A program made the position numbers and the translations under genes. Below are positions 1 through 11,871 of a stretch of DNA of 64,000 nt, piece by piece (the first letter of the stretch is position 1; each line of letters opens with the position of its first letter). This stretch comes from Phyllostachys edulis (lineage: Eukaryota; Streptophyta; Magnoliopsida; Poales; Poaceae), in contig CM070566.1 in assembly GCA_036346405.1 (NCBI GenBank), positions 52,939,231 to 53,003,230 on the forward strand, read 5' to 3'. The notes under the pieces were generated by a model that saw nothing but the letters and a program-made list of their open reading frames with translations, searched no databases and was not told where the DNA came from.

Positions 1-312
1 TCGGGCTCGAGGAGGAGGCGACGGGCGGCGACAGGCTCGGGGTAGGAGTCGCGCTGGGCTCAAGGAGGAGGCGGCGTCGAGGACTGCAGCGACAGGCTCA
101 GGGGAGAAGGGAGAGTTGAGAACCTTAATTGTCTGAGTAGAAGAAGCGGGAAAACCCTAGAGTCCGAATATAAATACAGTTGGACATTACAGACAGTTCT
201 AAAGTAGAACCGTTTGTGATAAATAATATCACATACAGTTCCAATAAATAACCGTCTGTGATAAATAATATCACAAACGATTCTAATAAATAACTGTATG
301 TGATAATTCTGT
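1..312 (-). promoter_or_regulatory. Spacer between the two CACTA genes: GC-rich leader and internal terminal-type repeats (copy 1)
   Basis: Positions 1-125 are GGAGGCGGCG-rich and match 56.05-56.16 kb of copy 2, where this sequence precedes the second gene on the minus strand. Positions 185-312 hold alternating copies of a degenerate ATCACAGACGGTT-type repeat in both orientations, as at the element ends. I read this as the promoter and leader region of the second gene (inference). The block after it, around 308-360 (CTGTTTATTGTCTAGCCTCA and on), also recurs at 46.99 and 56.40 kb. Confidence 0.6.
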
Positions 313-491
313 TTATTGTCTAGCCTCAGGAAATGCTAGCCATGCCCTCTAAAACAAGCAGAAACACAACAAGTACATGTATACATCCAATTTACATTCA
401 TTTCAGAAACAAACACATCCATTTCACAGTATAAATCAATTAACTCAAATGATCTAAAATTAACCATTCAGAACACATATACACACATTGT

Positions 492-3400
492 TCAATCTTT
501 AAAAATTAGCCCTTCATGGTGATCGACACATATGTAGCTAGTTTCGTCACGTTGTCCGCGACCCTTATGTCATTTTTGAAAGGAGGTAACTCGTCAAATT
601 GATTGTATTCTTACTCGTCCACTGCATTCTCAACTCCGACAGTCCTCCTTTTTCCATGAAGAACTATGTGCGCTTTTTATTTGCCTGGTCAGTTATATAG
701 AAGACTTAAACGACTTGGTTATCGAGTACAAATGGTTCGTCTTTGTATCCGACATGTTCGAGGTCCACGGTAGTGATGCCATACTTATCGACCTTCACCT
801 ATGGGAGATAGACCCAACAGCACCGAAATAGGGGGATCTTGAAAAACACGTAGTCGAGCTCTCATATCTCCTCTATGAGTCCATAGTAGGAGCTCCTCAG
901 CCCATTGGTACTGAACGTATCTATGCGGACACCGTTGTTCTGGTTAGTGCTCTTTATATCCTCAGACTGCGTATAGAATGTGTACCTATTTATGTCATAT
1001 CTTTGCTATGTCACAACTATAAATATTGGCCCTTTTGCCAACCATGTTAGCACATCACTTGATGAGCTCCTAGCGAGTCGCTCCTTCAACCATTGGCTGA
1101 ACCGATTGTTGTGCTGTCTCGTGATCCAAACATCTGGCCGCTCCGAATTCTGTTGCCGAAGCACGTCCTTGTACTGGTCGATATACGGGGACACTTCAAC
1201 CATGTGTTGCAACACCGTAAAATGGGCTTGAGCATAAGCATCCATATCTGGAGTGATTGCTTTCCTTCCGATGGTCCTAATACCCTCGAGCCTGCCCTCA
1301 CGGTGACATCGAGGCTCACCTATCGGTTTGATCTAAGCCATGTAATCGATGCAGAACTCAATGATCTCTTCGGTTGCATAACCTTGGATGATGCTGCCCT
1401 CCGGCCGAGATCGATTCCGTACATAGGACTTGAGAATTCCCATGAACCTCTCGAACAGGTACATGCTACGTAAGAACACGTGCCCGCATATCTTTATCTC
1501 CCTCACAATGTGAATAATAAAATGGATCATGATATCGAAAAACGACGGAGGGAAATACATCTCAAGATCACATAGAGTCGTCACCACCTCGTCCTACATA
1601 GCATCTAGTAATCCAGGATCGATGATCTCATGAGCAATTGTGTTAAAGAAATAACATAGCCTCATGATTGTCTCTCAGACCTTGATCGACAAAATACTTA
1701 TAATTGCAACAGGGTGCATCTATGTCATCAGCACATGGCAATCATGAGACTTCATGCTAATTAACTACAAATCTTCCATCGAAACAAGTTTCTTCATGTT
1801 GGCAGAGTAACCGGACGGAACTTTCACACCATGCAAGCACTAACACAGTTCAGTTCTCTCGGCCTTGGATAGAGTGTAACAAGCAGGGTGAAGGTACATT
1901 CGTCCTTTATCGGTCTTTGTCGGTGCTAATTCAGATCTGATGTCCATATCAACCAAGTCAAGCTGTGCGTTGACACCATCCTTTGTTTTGCCACAAATGT
2001 TCAATAAGAGACCAATCAAGCTGTCACATACATTCTTCTCTACGTGCATGACGTCGATGCAGTGGTAAACTTCTAGGTGCTCCAAATAAGGTAAGTCCCA
2101 AAATATTGATCCCTTCTTCCACATGTTCTTCTCACAGGTCCTCGATTTACGTCCCTGTCCGAGCACAATGGCTAAATCCTTAACCATGTCATAGACCTCT
2201 TTTCCGCTGAAATGCCTCGGAGTTGAACTTTCCTCCTTCAGTATGGGTGTGCCCTCCAAAGGAACATACGGTGACGCATGTATACGGTTTCTTCATCCTG
2301 CAGTATGGGTGTGCCCTCCAAAGGAACATACGGTGACGCATGTATACGGTTTTACGCGAGTGATTCAGGCACACACTCTCGGCATCATCTAAGCAGTGAG
2401 TACAGGCTTTGACCGCTTTTGTACTCTGGCCAGACAGGTTAGCAAGGGCAAGATAATCATTTATGGTGCAGAACAACAAGGAGTGTAAAGTGAAGTTCTC
2501 TCATTTATACGCATCCCATACTTGTATCCCTTTAATCCATATTATTTTTAGATCTTCCATCAATGGTGCTACGTACACATCAATATCATTCTCAAGTTAC
2601 TTCAGCCCTTGGATAAGTATCAACATCAAAATATACTTCCGCTTCATACACAACCAAGGAGGAAGGTTGTAGATACAGAGAGTCATGAGCCAAGTGCTAT
2701 GTTGGCTGCTCATGTTACCGAAAGGATTCATTCCATTTGTACTCAATCCAAACCTTATATTCCTTAGTTCCGCACCGAAGTCTACAAACCTCCTATCGAT
2801 GTTTCTCCACTTGGTGGAATCAGTAGGGTGTCTTTGTTTTCCATCATTCTTACACTCCTCCGAGTGCCAATGCAGCAGTTTTGCATCCTTTAAGTTTGCA
2901 AAAAACCGCTTCAAACGGGGAATTACAGGAAGATACCACGCTACCTTAGCAGGAGGTCATTTCTTCACCTCCATTCCCTCGGCGTCATCTAATTGATTCT
3001 TACGCTTGTATTGAGATACGTTACACTCTGAACATATATGCATGTTTGCATACTCGTTACGGTAGAGGATATAGTCGTTTGGACATGCATGTATTTTTTC
3101 TACTTCTATTCCCAATGGACAAAGAACATTCTTGGCTTTGTAGGTGGTTTTGGGCAGGTTGTTTCCCTCCGGAAGCATGTCCACTAGGAGACCTAACAGC
3201 GCCGTGAAACTCTTGTTGGACCAGCCGTTGCTTACATTTAATTTCAGAAGTTCAAGCGCGGATGACAACCTTATTTATTCTGGCTTGCAGTCCGGGAAGA
3301 AAGGTTTCTCCGAGTCTTCCATCAAGCCCTGGAATTTAATATACTCCCTCTCATCACAGTTCCCTTCTGCATCGCGAAGCATCTGATCTACATTGTCACC

Positions 3401-3740
3401 GTGTAGCATATCCGAATCGGAACCACAATCGACATCATCCGACGGCATATCGTTGACTTTGTAGGTGATATCGTTATTACTACCTTCCTGTATAATTTGC
3501 TCTTCACCGTGACTCGGTCCAATTTGTATAGCCCTTTTTGAAACCCCTTCGAATCAAGTGTGCTTCGATCTGCGCTCGGTTCTCAAACATCTTCAGATTC
3601 TCGCAGTCAATTCATGGACAGTACATATATTCCACCCCCTTATTCAACATATCCTCCCTGGCGGCTCTTGTAAAAGCAGACACACCATTAATACACTCTT
3701 CACTCACACGGTTGCCAGCGTACATCTAGCTTTGGTCTAT
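492..3740 (-). pseudogene. TNP2-type CACTA transposase, decayed
   Basis: Read leftward, fragments in several frames follow the order of plant TNP2 transposases: an N-terminal transposase-associated domain (about 3740-3560), the Transposase_21 core (about 3270-1840, with pieces such as NGWSNKSFTALLGLL, FWDLPYLEHLEVYHCID and MHVEKNVCDSLIGLL), DUF4218 (about 1590-1330, LCDLEMYFPPSFFDIM) and DUF4216 with the C-terminus (1245-492). The product would cut and join the CACTA ends. It cannot be made: the start codon is ATA in place of the ATG of copy 2 (3738-3740), a stop follows a few codons later, a 62-bp tandem duplication shifts the frame near 2.3 kb, and more stops occur. It is more damaged than copy 2. 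The C-terminal stop at 492-494 aligns with the stop of copy 2. Confidence 0.9.
2239..2352. repeat. Tandem duplication (unit 62 bp) inside the transposase of CACTA copy 1
   Basis: The segment starting CAGTATGGGTGTGCCCTCC at 2239 is repeated at 2301 with the downstream 33 bp also identical. The same place in CACTA copy 2 (about 58.37-58.43 kb) has one copy. The 62-bp step is not a multiple of three, so it breaks the reading frame. Confidence 0.9.
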
Positions 3741-4517
3741 CTACGCGACGTATATAACAATTTGGTGTTAAATATCGAATTAATTAATTAGTATACTATA
3801 TATGCAACTTTTGATATGTCATTTGAAATATGTATTTCTAATGAACTGAGAAAACACTAATGCACCCTAGGGTCAGGTTGTTCATCACAAACACATTATA
3901 AATAGCTCATGCCCAACTTTAATGCAAGAAGCCAACACGTTGAAAACAACACAAAAAACTAGATCTAAACTATCTTCAATTTTCTCTTTATCGATCTAAA
4001 CCATCTTCAATTCTCTCTTTACCAAGCTAGATCTAGAATATAATGCAATGAACAAATTAATTACATACTAACCATCGATAGTCAAGAACAAATTACCAAA
4101 TCTGCGGTCTCCTTTCACCAAATCGCCTCAAAGCCCCACCTCCAGCAACAATAGCGAGAACAGAGCAGGAATTTAAGACAGATCGATATGTGAGAGTCGG
4201 GTAAATGAGATTATCACAGATGGTTTTTAATACAAACCGTTTGTGAAGAGGACGGGAAGTCACAGATGGTTCATGTTGAAAACCGTGTGTGAAGTATCAC
4301 AGACGGTTCAGGACGGGAAGTCACAAACGATTCATATGAAAAACCGTTTGTGAACATGAACCGTCTGTGACTTCCCGTCCTCTTCATAGACTGTTTCTAG
4401 TGCAGAAAGTAACACAGACGGTCTCTAAACCAAAACCGTCTATGATCGTGTTTAATACAGACAGTTTTGGTGAACCGTCTGTGATCAGGCGTCAAATATT
4501 AGCCTTTTTTAGTAGTG
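3741..4517 (-). promoter_or_regulatory. 5' untranslated and subterminal repeat region of CACTA copy 1
   Basis: No protein-coding signal. From 4205 to 4490 there are about ten copies of a TCACAGACGGTT-type repeat in alternating orientation, many as hairpin pairs. In En/Spm-like elements such subterminal repeats bind the element's regulatory protein and lie at the promoter of the first gene (established for En/Spm; inferred here). The stretch 3780-4200 is AT-rich leader without recognisable features. Confidence 0.75.
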
Positions 4518-5361
4518 TTTCATTCTTGCCATCTTTATGAAGCTTCTTGAAAAGGTTCTTCTTACCGTTGAATTCTTTCTTATTTAATGACTTACCCTTG
4601 TCATCCTTCTTATTTGGGCACTAAGAGGCAATGCGCCACTTCTCATCGCACTCATAGCAATGAATATTGCTATAGCGCTTGTTGTCATTGGTGAAGTATC
4701 TATTTTTACTTTTGTCAAAATTGACACTCCGGAATGGGTATCTTCTCATGAATCTTTTCATTCTCCTTACAAGAAGAACAAATTCTTCTTCGAAGTCATC
4801 TTCTTCTTTCTCCTCTTTATCACTTGATTCCACCTTTGCTTTGAAAGCAGTAATCATGTTTTTCGAGGAGGATGACTCCATAAGCTCCTCATTGTCTTTC
4901 TTGTACAACTCATTGGTGATGACGTTGCCCAAGAGACCGATTGACGTCATTCTTTGCAATTCGAGTGAATTGAGAAATAGAGTCACTAACGTCTCGTATT
5001 TCTCGAGGAGTGCCCTAAGCATTTTACGCACAATATCAACATCAATTAAGTTAGTGTCTAGACCTTTGAGTTCATTTACAATGTTGTTGAGTCTAGAATA
5101 CATCTCGGTGATGTTTTCATAAGGCAACATTGCAAATGCCTCATATTTAATCTAAAGCCTATGCAATTTGGCTTCTTTAACCGTGGATGTGCTCTCATGA
5201 ATTTCTGAGAGCGTAGTCCATATCTCATGAGCGGTTTCAAGGTTGCTCACTCGATTGAACTCATCCGCGTTTAAAGTTCCAAAAAGAGCGTTTATAGCTT
5301 GAGCATTGAGGTGGGAGTTTCGTTCCTCAAGATCCGTAAGATGTGTAAGATCAAGTGCCAT
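4518..5361 (-). pseudogene. Copia-type gag (UBN2 family), broken and interrupted
   Basis: Minus-strand fragments 5361-5152 and 5130-4621 read as the copia gag polyprotein: NALFGTLNADEFNRV, AHEIWTTLSEIHE, then NITEMYSRLNNIVNELKGL, with an acidic and lysine-rich linker and a zinc knuckle start (HCYECDEK). The knuckle has lost its histidine, and a stop replaces the codon before its last cysteine. One further stop separates the two fragments. Reading continues as a lysine-rich tail to 4518, where CACTA copy 1 begins. The N-terminal part of a normal copia gag is missing. Protease, integrase and RT would lie beyond the CACTA element, left of the window. Confidence 0.88.
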
Positions 5362-6180
5362 AACGAAACTCTCACTAATAATTCTCTATATGCTTAGGCT
5401 CATGGCCTTTAAATAAATGGATATTCTAATTTTCTAATAAGCCTAATTTGATCCATCAAATAGACGTGTCTTGACATACCCTCACTGGCCATCCTTCCTC
5501 TCCTAGACAGATAAGTCTAAATAATAGAGAGATCAAACTCTGATACCACTTGTAGGATCAAAGATGACCGATTAGAGGTGGTGAATAGGAGGTTCTAAAA
5601 ATTCTTGTGCTCTAATTGACAACTTTTTAACAATTATGATCTTAATGAAAGAGTTCTCGCACATGTATCAAAGATATGATCAATATGATGCTAAAACAAT
5701 TCTTGCAAGAGTTCTACACAAATAAAAGCTAGAAAGTAAATGCGAAAATGTAATGCAGGAGACAAAAACTACAATGTAGATACTTGATATTTTTCCTGTG
5801 GTATCGAAGACTTGCCAGCCTTCACTAGTCCACATTGAGGAAACTTGAATGAATCAAGTTGGCTCCACACGAGCACTTCCCTCGATCACTATCGTTGCTC
5901 TTCCTCCTCTCCAGAGATGGTGAGCACGCAACCACTTTACAATTCTTTGCCGGTTCACTTCACAATCTTCTTTGAAGTGGTCACTGCGCAAACCCTTCTC
6001 TAAGTCATCTAGGTGCCAGCAAGCACCAAGAGTAATAAACCAAAGCTTTTGCTTGAAGAGAACTAGTGCCAAAATGATCAACTAATGATGTAATAGACTT
6101 GAATACTCTCAACTACCTCAAAATGAGAAATATGAGCAAATGAGTAGTAAAGAGCATACTAGAGGCTCAAATGTATTCAA
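5362..6180 (-). mobile_element. Copia 5' leader, primer-binding site and LTR (partial)
   Basis: Reading leftward, an LTR end (TGTAGGATCA on the plus strand from 5551, so ...CCTACA on the minus strand) is followed after two bases by TGGTATCAGAGT at 5548-5537. This matches the 3' end of initiator methionine tRNA, the usual primer-binding site of copia elements. The 190-bp leader then leads to the gag fragment. The LTR runs rightward from 5551. Its outer end is not seen; it is replaced by the Tat-type LTR near 6190, so the Tat element probably inserted in or beside this LTR (inference). No gene is visible in 5551-6180. Confidence 0.8.
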
Positions 6181-6189
6181 TGAGGTTCA

Positions 6190-6588
6190 ACCACCATAGA
6201 GCATATGCCTTATTTACTCTAAGCACGCGACGTTTACAACTCTAAGACACTGACAGTAACCACCATATGGTTATTGTCTCCTTTTGATATCAACCGCTGA
6301 ATGGTTGATACTTCACCAACTATCGCCTCTCTCCGACTAGTCGCGACGCTTCCGACTGACGCTTCTTCCATGAGTAACTAACACCACTTCGTCAACTACT
6401 TAAAGTAGAACACAAGCAGCAGAAGGCAATCTAATTCGAAAGATCAACAGATGATTGAATTTCATTTGAAGCATTAGCATAGCAATTAATACACCAAATA
6501 TAATTAGGGCTAGTCCATTGCCATGTCAAGGGCAACCCCTGTAAAGATCCAGTTCAGAGCAGTAAAGAGCAATCTTATTCTCTCCCAA
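6190..6588 (+). repeat. 5' LTR of the Tat-type element
   Basis: Matches 61611-62012 from TAGAGCATATGCC onward. The first bases differ between copies (CCACCA here, TGATGAA in the 3' copy), so the start is approximate. The end is placed near CTCTCCCA. The 180 bp that follow hold no recognisable primer-binding site for initiator methionine tRNA. Confidence 0.75.
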
Positions 6589-6769
6589 GAACTCATTGCC
6601 ATTTTTCTCTATTTATTTCGTTAGATTGACGACTCAATCGTCGACAGTTGTGCTATCCATGGGGATCGAACCTGCGACCACGTGGTTCTCCATGCGTTGA
6701 GTCCTTGAAGATTACTTCGCTCTAGCATTCCTCATCCAATCCCATCGCTCCATCGTTGCTTATGCGAAC

Positions 6770-7510
6770 ATGGCAGAGACTTGGGATGAGGAAAACTTGC
6801 TCGACCTGGCAGACTACTCCAACTTTGATATGGACGCATGCATCCGTGCCATAGAAGAAAACAAGATGTCGTCATCATCCTCCTCCGCCGGCTCGCCATT
6901 CGTTGAGAATAGCGAGGTCGACCAGATGGATGAGGATTCACCGCCACCATCCGTGGCGCTCCCAGAGGAGTTGGTCGTTTCGACCAGTTTGGAACGTTCG
7001 AATGCCTCCACAAACCGATCCATCTAACTGGCAATACCGGCAATAGAAGCCCAACGCTGCAATCAGAGAGTTCGTGTACTCTCGATATTATCACGAGCGG
7101 CCAGTATTCGACAACGACTCCTACGTATTCCGGGGGCCAACCGGTATCTGGTGATGGTGTCTATGAAGTTATCACCGATCGTAGGCCAATTGGGTATAAT
7201 GAAACTCAGCATACGGTCGATAATCTGTCGGATCAAGCTGAGTTCACCACAAAGCCCACCAGAGGCAGTAATCTCTGACCGCTCTTCATCATGGAGACTC
7301 CTTGCAGAAGCACTGGAAGACTCTCCCTTTGTTACGATGGGAGCTTGTCGGAGGGTTGCTATTCGCGCCACGAGGTTAGCGCAATCGGAGATACCGGTCA
7401 AGATGCCATGCATAGTCCTCCACGGCTTGTCCCACCACCACTTGTTGATGGAAATGGTGCGGGCGCTCAAGCACCAACTACCGGAGACGAACGAACTGAT
7501 GGACGTTGAT
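6770..7510 (+). pseudogene. Tat-type N-terminal gag-region reading frame, broken
   Basis: The frame opens with MAETWDEENLLDLADYSNF and an acidic, serine-rich stretch to the stop at 7027. A second frame stays open through about 6990-7260 (VITDRRPIGYNETQHTVDN) and, after one stop, through 7291-7509. This acidic opening is typical of the region upstream of the gag core in grass Tat-type elements (family recollection). No enzymatic motif is visible. Frameshift near 7.0 kb and a stop near 7.26 kb. Confidence 0.6.
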
Positions 7511-8167
7511 CAGTTAATTCGTCTGTTCCTATCTCACAACGCGTGACAAGTCGGACAGAGCAAGATAGAAGGTCGGAGGGACATTCGAATCATCAAATGC
7601 CCACCACTATTCAGAATCCTTCGAGACCTTCGGTAACACTGTAAAACCTACAAGGCTACAATGAGTTCGCGATATATTGAATAACCCAGATCCTGCTTTA
7701 GTAGGAACTCCAGATTATGTTCAACTTGTAGGGTAGATGTCAGAGATCCTCCAACAAATCTTGCGGCGTACAGAAATATACCGGGAGCAAAAGAACTCGC
7801 AGAGTCACACGATGACTTCATCCCAGCGCTCCTCCCTCAGCAGAGGACAACATGGTCAGACGGAGGACCGAACAATACCAAGACCCCCTCGTAGGTTCCA
7901 ACCAGGGAACCATGAGGGAAGACGGCTCTTTCCAGCAGCCACTCCTGCTCCTCGTCAAGAGGAATGACCGCTTGGTTCTGATGACCTTCGCCGTCATCTG
8001 AACCAAGTAGGTGGTCAAAGACGCAACACTGACGTCCACAACCGAATTGGGACGTCGGACACTAGGTATGCAAATATAAGGAAGAGGTCCCTGACCAATT
8101 ATAATCCGACTCCTTTTCGGAGGAGTCATGACTCCATTACAGGCTGTCAAGCATTCTCGGCAGGGAT
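7511..8167 (+). other. Low-complexity linker of the Tat gag region
   Basis: Short open stretches rich in Arg, Gln, Ser and Pro (for example 7737-7967) with many stops. It probably was the disordered linker in front of the gag core. No domain recognised. Confidence 0.5.
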
Positions 8168-8706
8168 CCATTACAGGTTCCGACCATCCAACATAGAGAA
8201 GTTCAATGGAACTCAGAACCCATTAGAATTTCTTCAAATTTATACTACCGCAATCAAGGCTGTTGGTGGTAACAATAACATGATGGCAAATTAGTTGCCC
8301 ACAGCCCTTGAATGATTTACCCGATTGTGATTGCTCAACCTACCGGTCGGATCGATGTACACATGGGAGCAGCTATGCGATACTCTAATCGCCAACTTTC
8401 AAGGGACGTACGACCGCCCCGGGGAAGGAGGATGATCTTTATCGGATGAGGCAACAAACCATTGAAATTCTTCGACAATATATCAAGAGGTTTAACCAGG
8501 TTCGAAACTCTACCCCAGAAGTTGCAGAGTCTTCTGTCATCCAAGATTTTAAAGCTGGGTTGAGAAATCACCAGTTTACAGAGGATATTGCAATGAATCC
8601 TCTACGAATGACCGTCGAACTTTTCGACATGGCTGACAAATATGCAGTTGCTAGCGAAGCGGTTGAATGGTACGAAGCTATTGATCGAAAAGATAAAATT
8701 CCTTAA
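8168..8706 (+). pseudogene. Tat-type gag core (Retrotrans_gag family)
   Basis: The reading frame starts with NIEKFNGTQNPLEFLQIY, continues through LPVGSMYTWEQLCDTLIANF with three in-frame stops and a frameshift near 8430, then is open in 8446-8706 (IKRFNQVRNSTPEVAES, FKAGLRNHQFTEDI). This is the capsid-like region of gypsy gag, which packages element RNA in virus-like particles. A lysine-rich basic tail follows (8707-8880), as is usual near the nucleocapsid. I see no clear zinc knuckle. Not functional as it stands. Confidence 0.82.
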
Positions 8707-9044
8707 CCAGACATGGAAAAACACGAGAAGAAAAGCAAGAAGTTCCTCAAGGGTAAGAAGAATCGCAAGCCCGACAACAAGAAAGTCCTTGTGATTCCAA
8801 AAAATATACTAAGGGCAAGAAAGACTTTTCGGTCGGAACAAGTCTAAGGCTCCGACCGAAGACAACAAGAAGAACAAGACATGGTGTACGTCCACTTCAC
8901 CAGGCAGTAGGGCATGATCTGCGCACCTGCTGGGCCTAGCAAGAGAAACTGGAGGACTACTACTACTCAGGTAAAGGTCCCTTCCCCTTCATAACAGAGC
9001 TTAATGAACCAAGCTCCAAGAAGAACAAAGATGGCGATGAGGAA

Positions 9045-9725
9045 ATGGAGTACCAGGAACTGCAACACAATGTGGATATGATCTTCAGAGGATTTTTCTC
9101 GTACGACTCAAGGTGCCATCTAAAAGCTGTGGAGCGAGAAGTGAACCTCATTGAGTCTCTGATCGACATCAAGCCATCCAGGTGGTCGGAGACAACTATC
9201 TCCTTTAGCAAAGAAGATTGTCCCATCCCGTTGACTAGACCAAGTAGGTTCCCTATCGTAGTTGAACCTACTATTAACAATGTAAAAGTTAATCAAGTCT
9301 TAATAGATGGAGGTAGCTCTTTAAATATTTTATTTACGGAAGCATTAGAAGAAATGCGAATTTCCAGGTCGAAGGTAAAGCCTATGAAATATGCCTTCCA
9401 TGGCATAGTTTCTGGTTCTACCGCTAAACCGATAGGGCAATTATCCCTACCGGTTATGTTCGAAAAACCTGATAAGTTTCGAAAGGAAAATATTCCATTT
9501 GATGTGGTGGATTTCGAAACCGCATACAATGGAATCCTTGGTCGTCCGGCATTGGCAAAATTCCCGATAGCCACACATTACAGTTATCAGAGTTTAAAAA
9601 TACCAGGACCAAAAGGAGTCATCACGGTTCGAGGAGATCAAAAAATGGCTAATGTGTGTGATCGAAAATCCTTAGAACTGGTCAATAAACTTCCGACCAG
9701 GGAAACTAATCCACCTACCACGTAG
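9045..9725 (+). pseudogene. Tat-type retroviral-like aspartic protease segment of pol
   Basis: An open frame of 226 codons, the longest intact piece of this element. It contains VLIDGGSSLNILF, the active-site motif of gypsy-type proteases (D-G-G in place of the more common D-S/T-G), and the later flap and second-half motif YNGILGRPALAKF. The protease would release gag and pol products from the polyprotein. It lies directly upstream of the RT segment; a stop at 9723 and a shift separate them, so the polyprotein is broken. Confidence 0.88.
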
Positions 9726-9949
9726 GTCAAGCCCTCGAGGCCAAAGATGGTGTCGAAGCCTTCCGACCAGACCAAGGAGGTACCACTCAATAAAGACGCT
9801 TCTCGAGAAAGCGCCAAAATACCGTCTGGGACAAAAAATGCTAATGCATCTACCCAAAAGATACTGGTCGGGGCAGGACTCAACCCTAAATAGGAAGAGT
9901 TGCTCATCTCCTTCCTCCAAGCAAACCTAGACGTATTCGCCTAGCAAAC

Positions 9950-10830
9950 GTTCGACATGCTCGGAGTGCGTCGAGAGGTGATCGAGCACATGCTAGCTCT
10001 CCAGCGTGAGAAAAAATCAGTCAAGCAGAAGGTAAGGCGCTTCACACCTAATCGGAAGGAGGCAATCCAGTCGGAGATCGGCAAGCTTCTTGAGGCTGGA
10101 TTCATTCATGAAGTTGACCACCGAGAGTGGCTCGCCAACCCTGTAATAGTTAGAAAAAACAATGGAAAATGATGAATGTGTATTGACTTCACAGACCTTA
10201 ATAAAGCTTGTCCGAAAAATGACTTCCCCTTCCACGCATTGATCAACTTGTATACTCTACCTCCGGGTGTGAGTTGTTAGGTTTTTTGGATGTGTATTTA
10301 AGGTACCACCAGATTAATATGAATAAAGATGATGAAGAGAAAACATCCTTCATCACACTATATGGTACTTACTGTTACATTGAGATGCCTTTTGGTCTCA
10401 AAAACGCAGGTGCGACTTTTCAGAGGTTAATGCAAAAAAATCTTTAATCCTCAGATAGGTCAAAATCTAGAAGTCTACGTTGATGACTTGGTTGTAAAAA
10501 GCATCAATGTTGGCAACCACATTTCCGACCTACATGAGACTTTCAATAACTTAAGAAGGCATAACCTTAAGTTAAATCCGAAGAAGTATGTGTTCGGAGT
10601 TTCTTCTGGAAAGCTTCTTGGGTTCCTAGTTTCGGCTAGAAGAATTGAAGCAAACCCAACAAAAATATTGGCCATCGACCAGATACGCCCTCCGACCACA
10701 AAGAAAGAAGTCCAGAAACTAATTGGCTGTATAGCAACGCTAAGTTGTTTCATAGCGTGGTTAGGTGAAGAAGGAATACCTTTCTTCAAACTTCTTCGGA
10801 AACATAGAAGTTTCGAGTAGACTAAAGAGG
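9950..10830 (+). pseudogene. Tat-type reverse transcriptase
   Basis: Pieces in order: VRRFTPNRKEAIQSEIGKLL and EAGFIHEVDHREWLANPV (fingers, to 10172), CIDFTDLNKACPKNDFP (10180-10230), YHQINMNKDDEEKTSFIT and MPFGLKNAGATFQRLM (about 10300-10435), then VYVDDLVVKS (10481-10510), which carries the catalytic aspartates, and the thumb region to 10820. Stops and at least two frameshifts (after NNGK at 10172; near 10437 in an A-run) break it. It would copy element RNA into DNA. Confidence 0.9.
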
Positions 10831-11159
10831 CAAACGATGACTTTGAAGAGCATAAAAAGTATCTTACGAGTGCCCCGATCTTAGTATCTCCAATATCGGG
10901 AGAAATATTGCTGGTTTATGTGGCTGCAATGCCACAAGTAGTTAGCGGTATACTGGTCGTAGAACGTAACAATATCCAACGACTGGTATATTACGTAAGC
11001 GAAGTCTTACATGGACCAAAAGAATGATATCCACAGGTACAAAAGTTGCTCTATAGTCTACTTATGTTTTCAAGGAAACTATGGCATTACTTTCAGGCTC
11101 ATAGAGTGGTCATACCAACCGGATATCCTCTTGGTCAAGTTCTCGGAAATAGGGAATCA

Positions 11160-11771
11160 TCAGGACGAATAGCAAAATGGGCGGTCGAGCTTGGGACGTT
11201 TGACCTCTATTTTATCTTATGAACAGCAATCAAGTTCCAAGCAATAGCAAAATTCATTGCCGAATGGACAAACCCTAAATCCACCCAAGGGCCTGAGTAT
11301 GAACACCACAACAAGTGGACAATGTACTTTGACGGTTCCATGATGCTCAAAGGCTCGGGGGCTGGAGTTTTCTTGATATCACCTACTGGAGAAAACATCA
11401 AATACGACATTCAATTAAACTTTTCTGCTACAAACAATGTGGCAGAATACGAAGGTTTATTGGCAGGACTCCAAGTAGCTAGAGCACTCGGGATTCACAT
11501 ATTACTAGTGAAAGACAATTCTCAACTAGTAGCGAATCAACTCGAAAAGCACTTCTTTGATTTCCAAATCCAACATATTCCTAGAAAGGAAAACTTGTTG
11601 GCAAACCAGTTGGCGCGGCTGGCCTCCACAATGTCACCCATCCCGCTTGGAGTTTTCCTCGAGCAACTTGATTCACCCTCGATGGTCGAGCCTTCCAAAG
11701 ACTTAGATGCTCCTCTGGAGGTCATGCAAATCGACCCCAGTGACGTCGATCTACAATTATCTTCAGCATGA
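11160..11771 (+). pseudogene. Tat-type RNase H
   Basis: Open from 11322 to 11771, preceded in frame by KWAVELGTFDLYF and one stop at 11219. MYFDGSMMLKGSGAGV gives the first catalytic aspartate, NNVAEYEGLLAGLQVA the glutamate and VKDNSQLV the second aspartate, followed by the basic YIP-type motif (HIPRKENLLANQLARLAS). The domain would degrade RNA in the RNA-DNA hybrid. It is one of the better preserved parts of this pol. The spacer 10830-11160 matches the RT-RNase H connection with stops. Confidence 0.87.
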
Positions 11772-11871
11772 TATTATTCCTGAAGATGGTGTAGAGGCTG
11801 ATCGCATAGCTCGAAAAGCCAAATCATACACTCTGATCGAAAGTACCCTTTATAAATAGGGATCTCATGGA

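Larger units (their letters stand above)
1..4517 (-). mobile_element. CACTA (En/Spm) DNA transposon, copy 1, cut by the left window edge
   Basis: The right terminus reads, on the minus strand, CACTACTAAAAAAGGC starting at 4517, the terminal motif of plant CACTA elements. Inside it lie 300 bp of alternating repeats of the type TCACAGACGGTT / AACCGTCTGTGA, then a TNP2-type transposase read leftward. Positions 1-500 match, in order, the sequence of CACTA copy 2 around 56.1-56.6 kb, so the second gene and the other terminus lie to the left of the window. The element interrupts the gag of a copia retrotransposon at 4518. The 3-bp target duplication cannot be checked because the left end is missing; the three bases outside the right end are TTT. 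Confidence 0.93.

Noticed and set aside
6650..6710. tRNA-like sequence (GGTTCGATCC on the minus strand)
   Set aside because: It resembles a T-loop, but the T-stem does not pair and no acceptor or anticodon arms are present.
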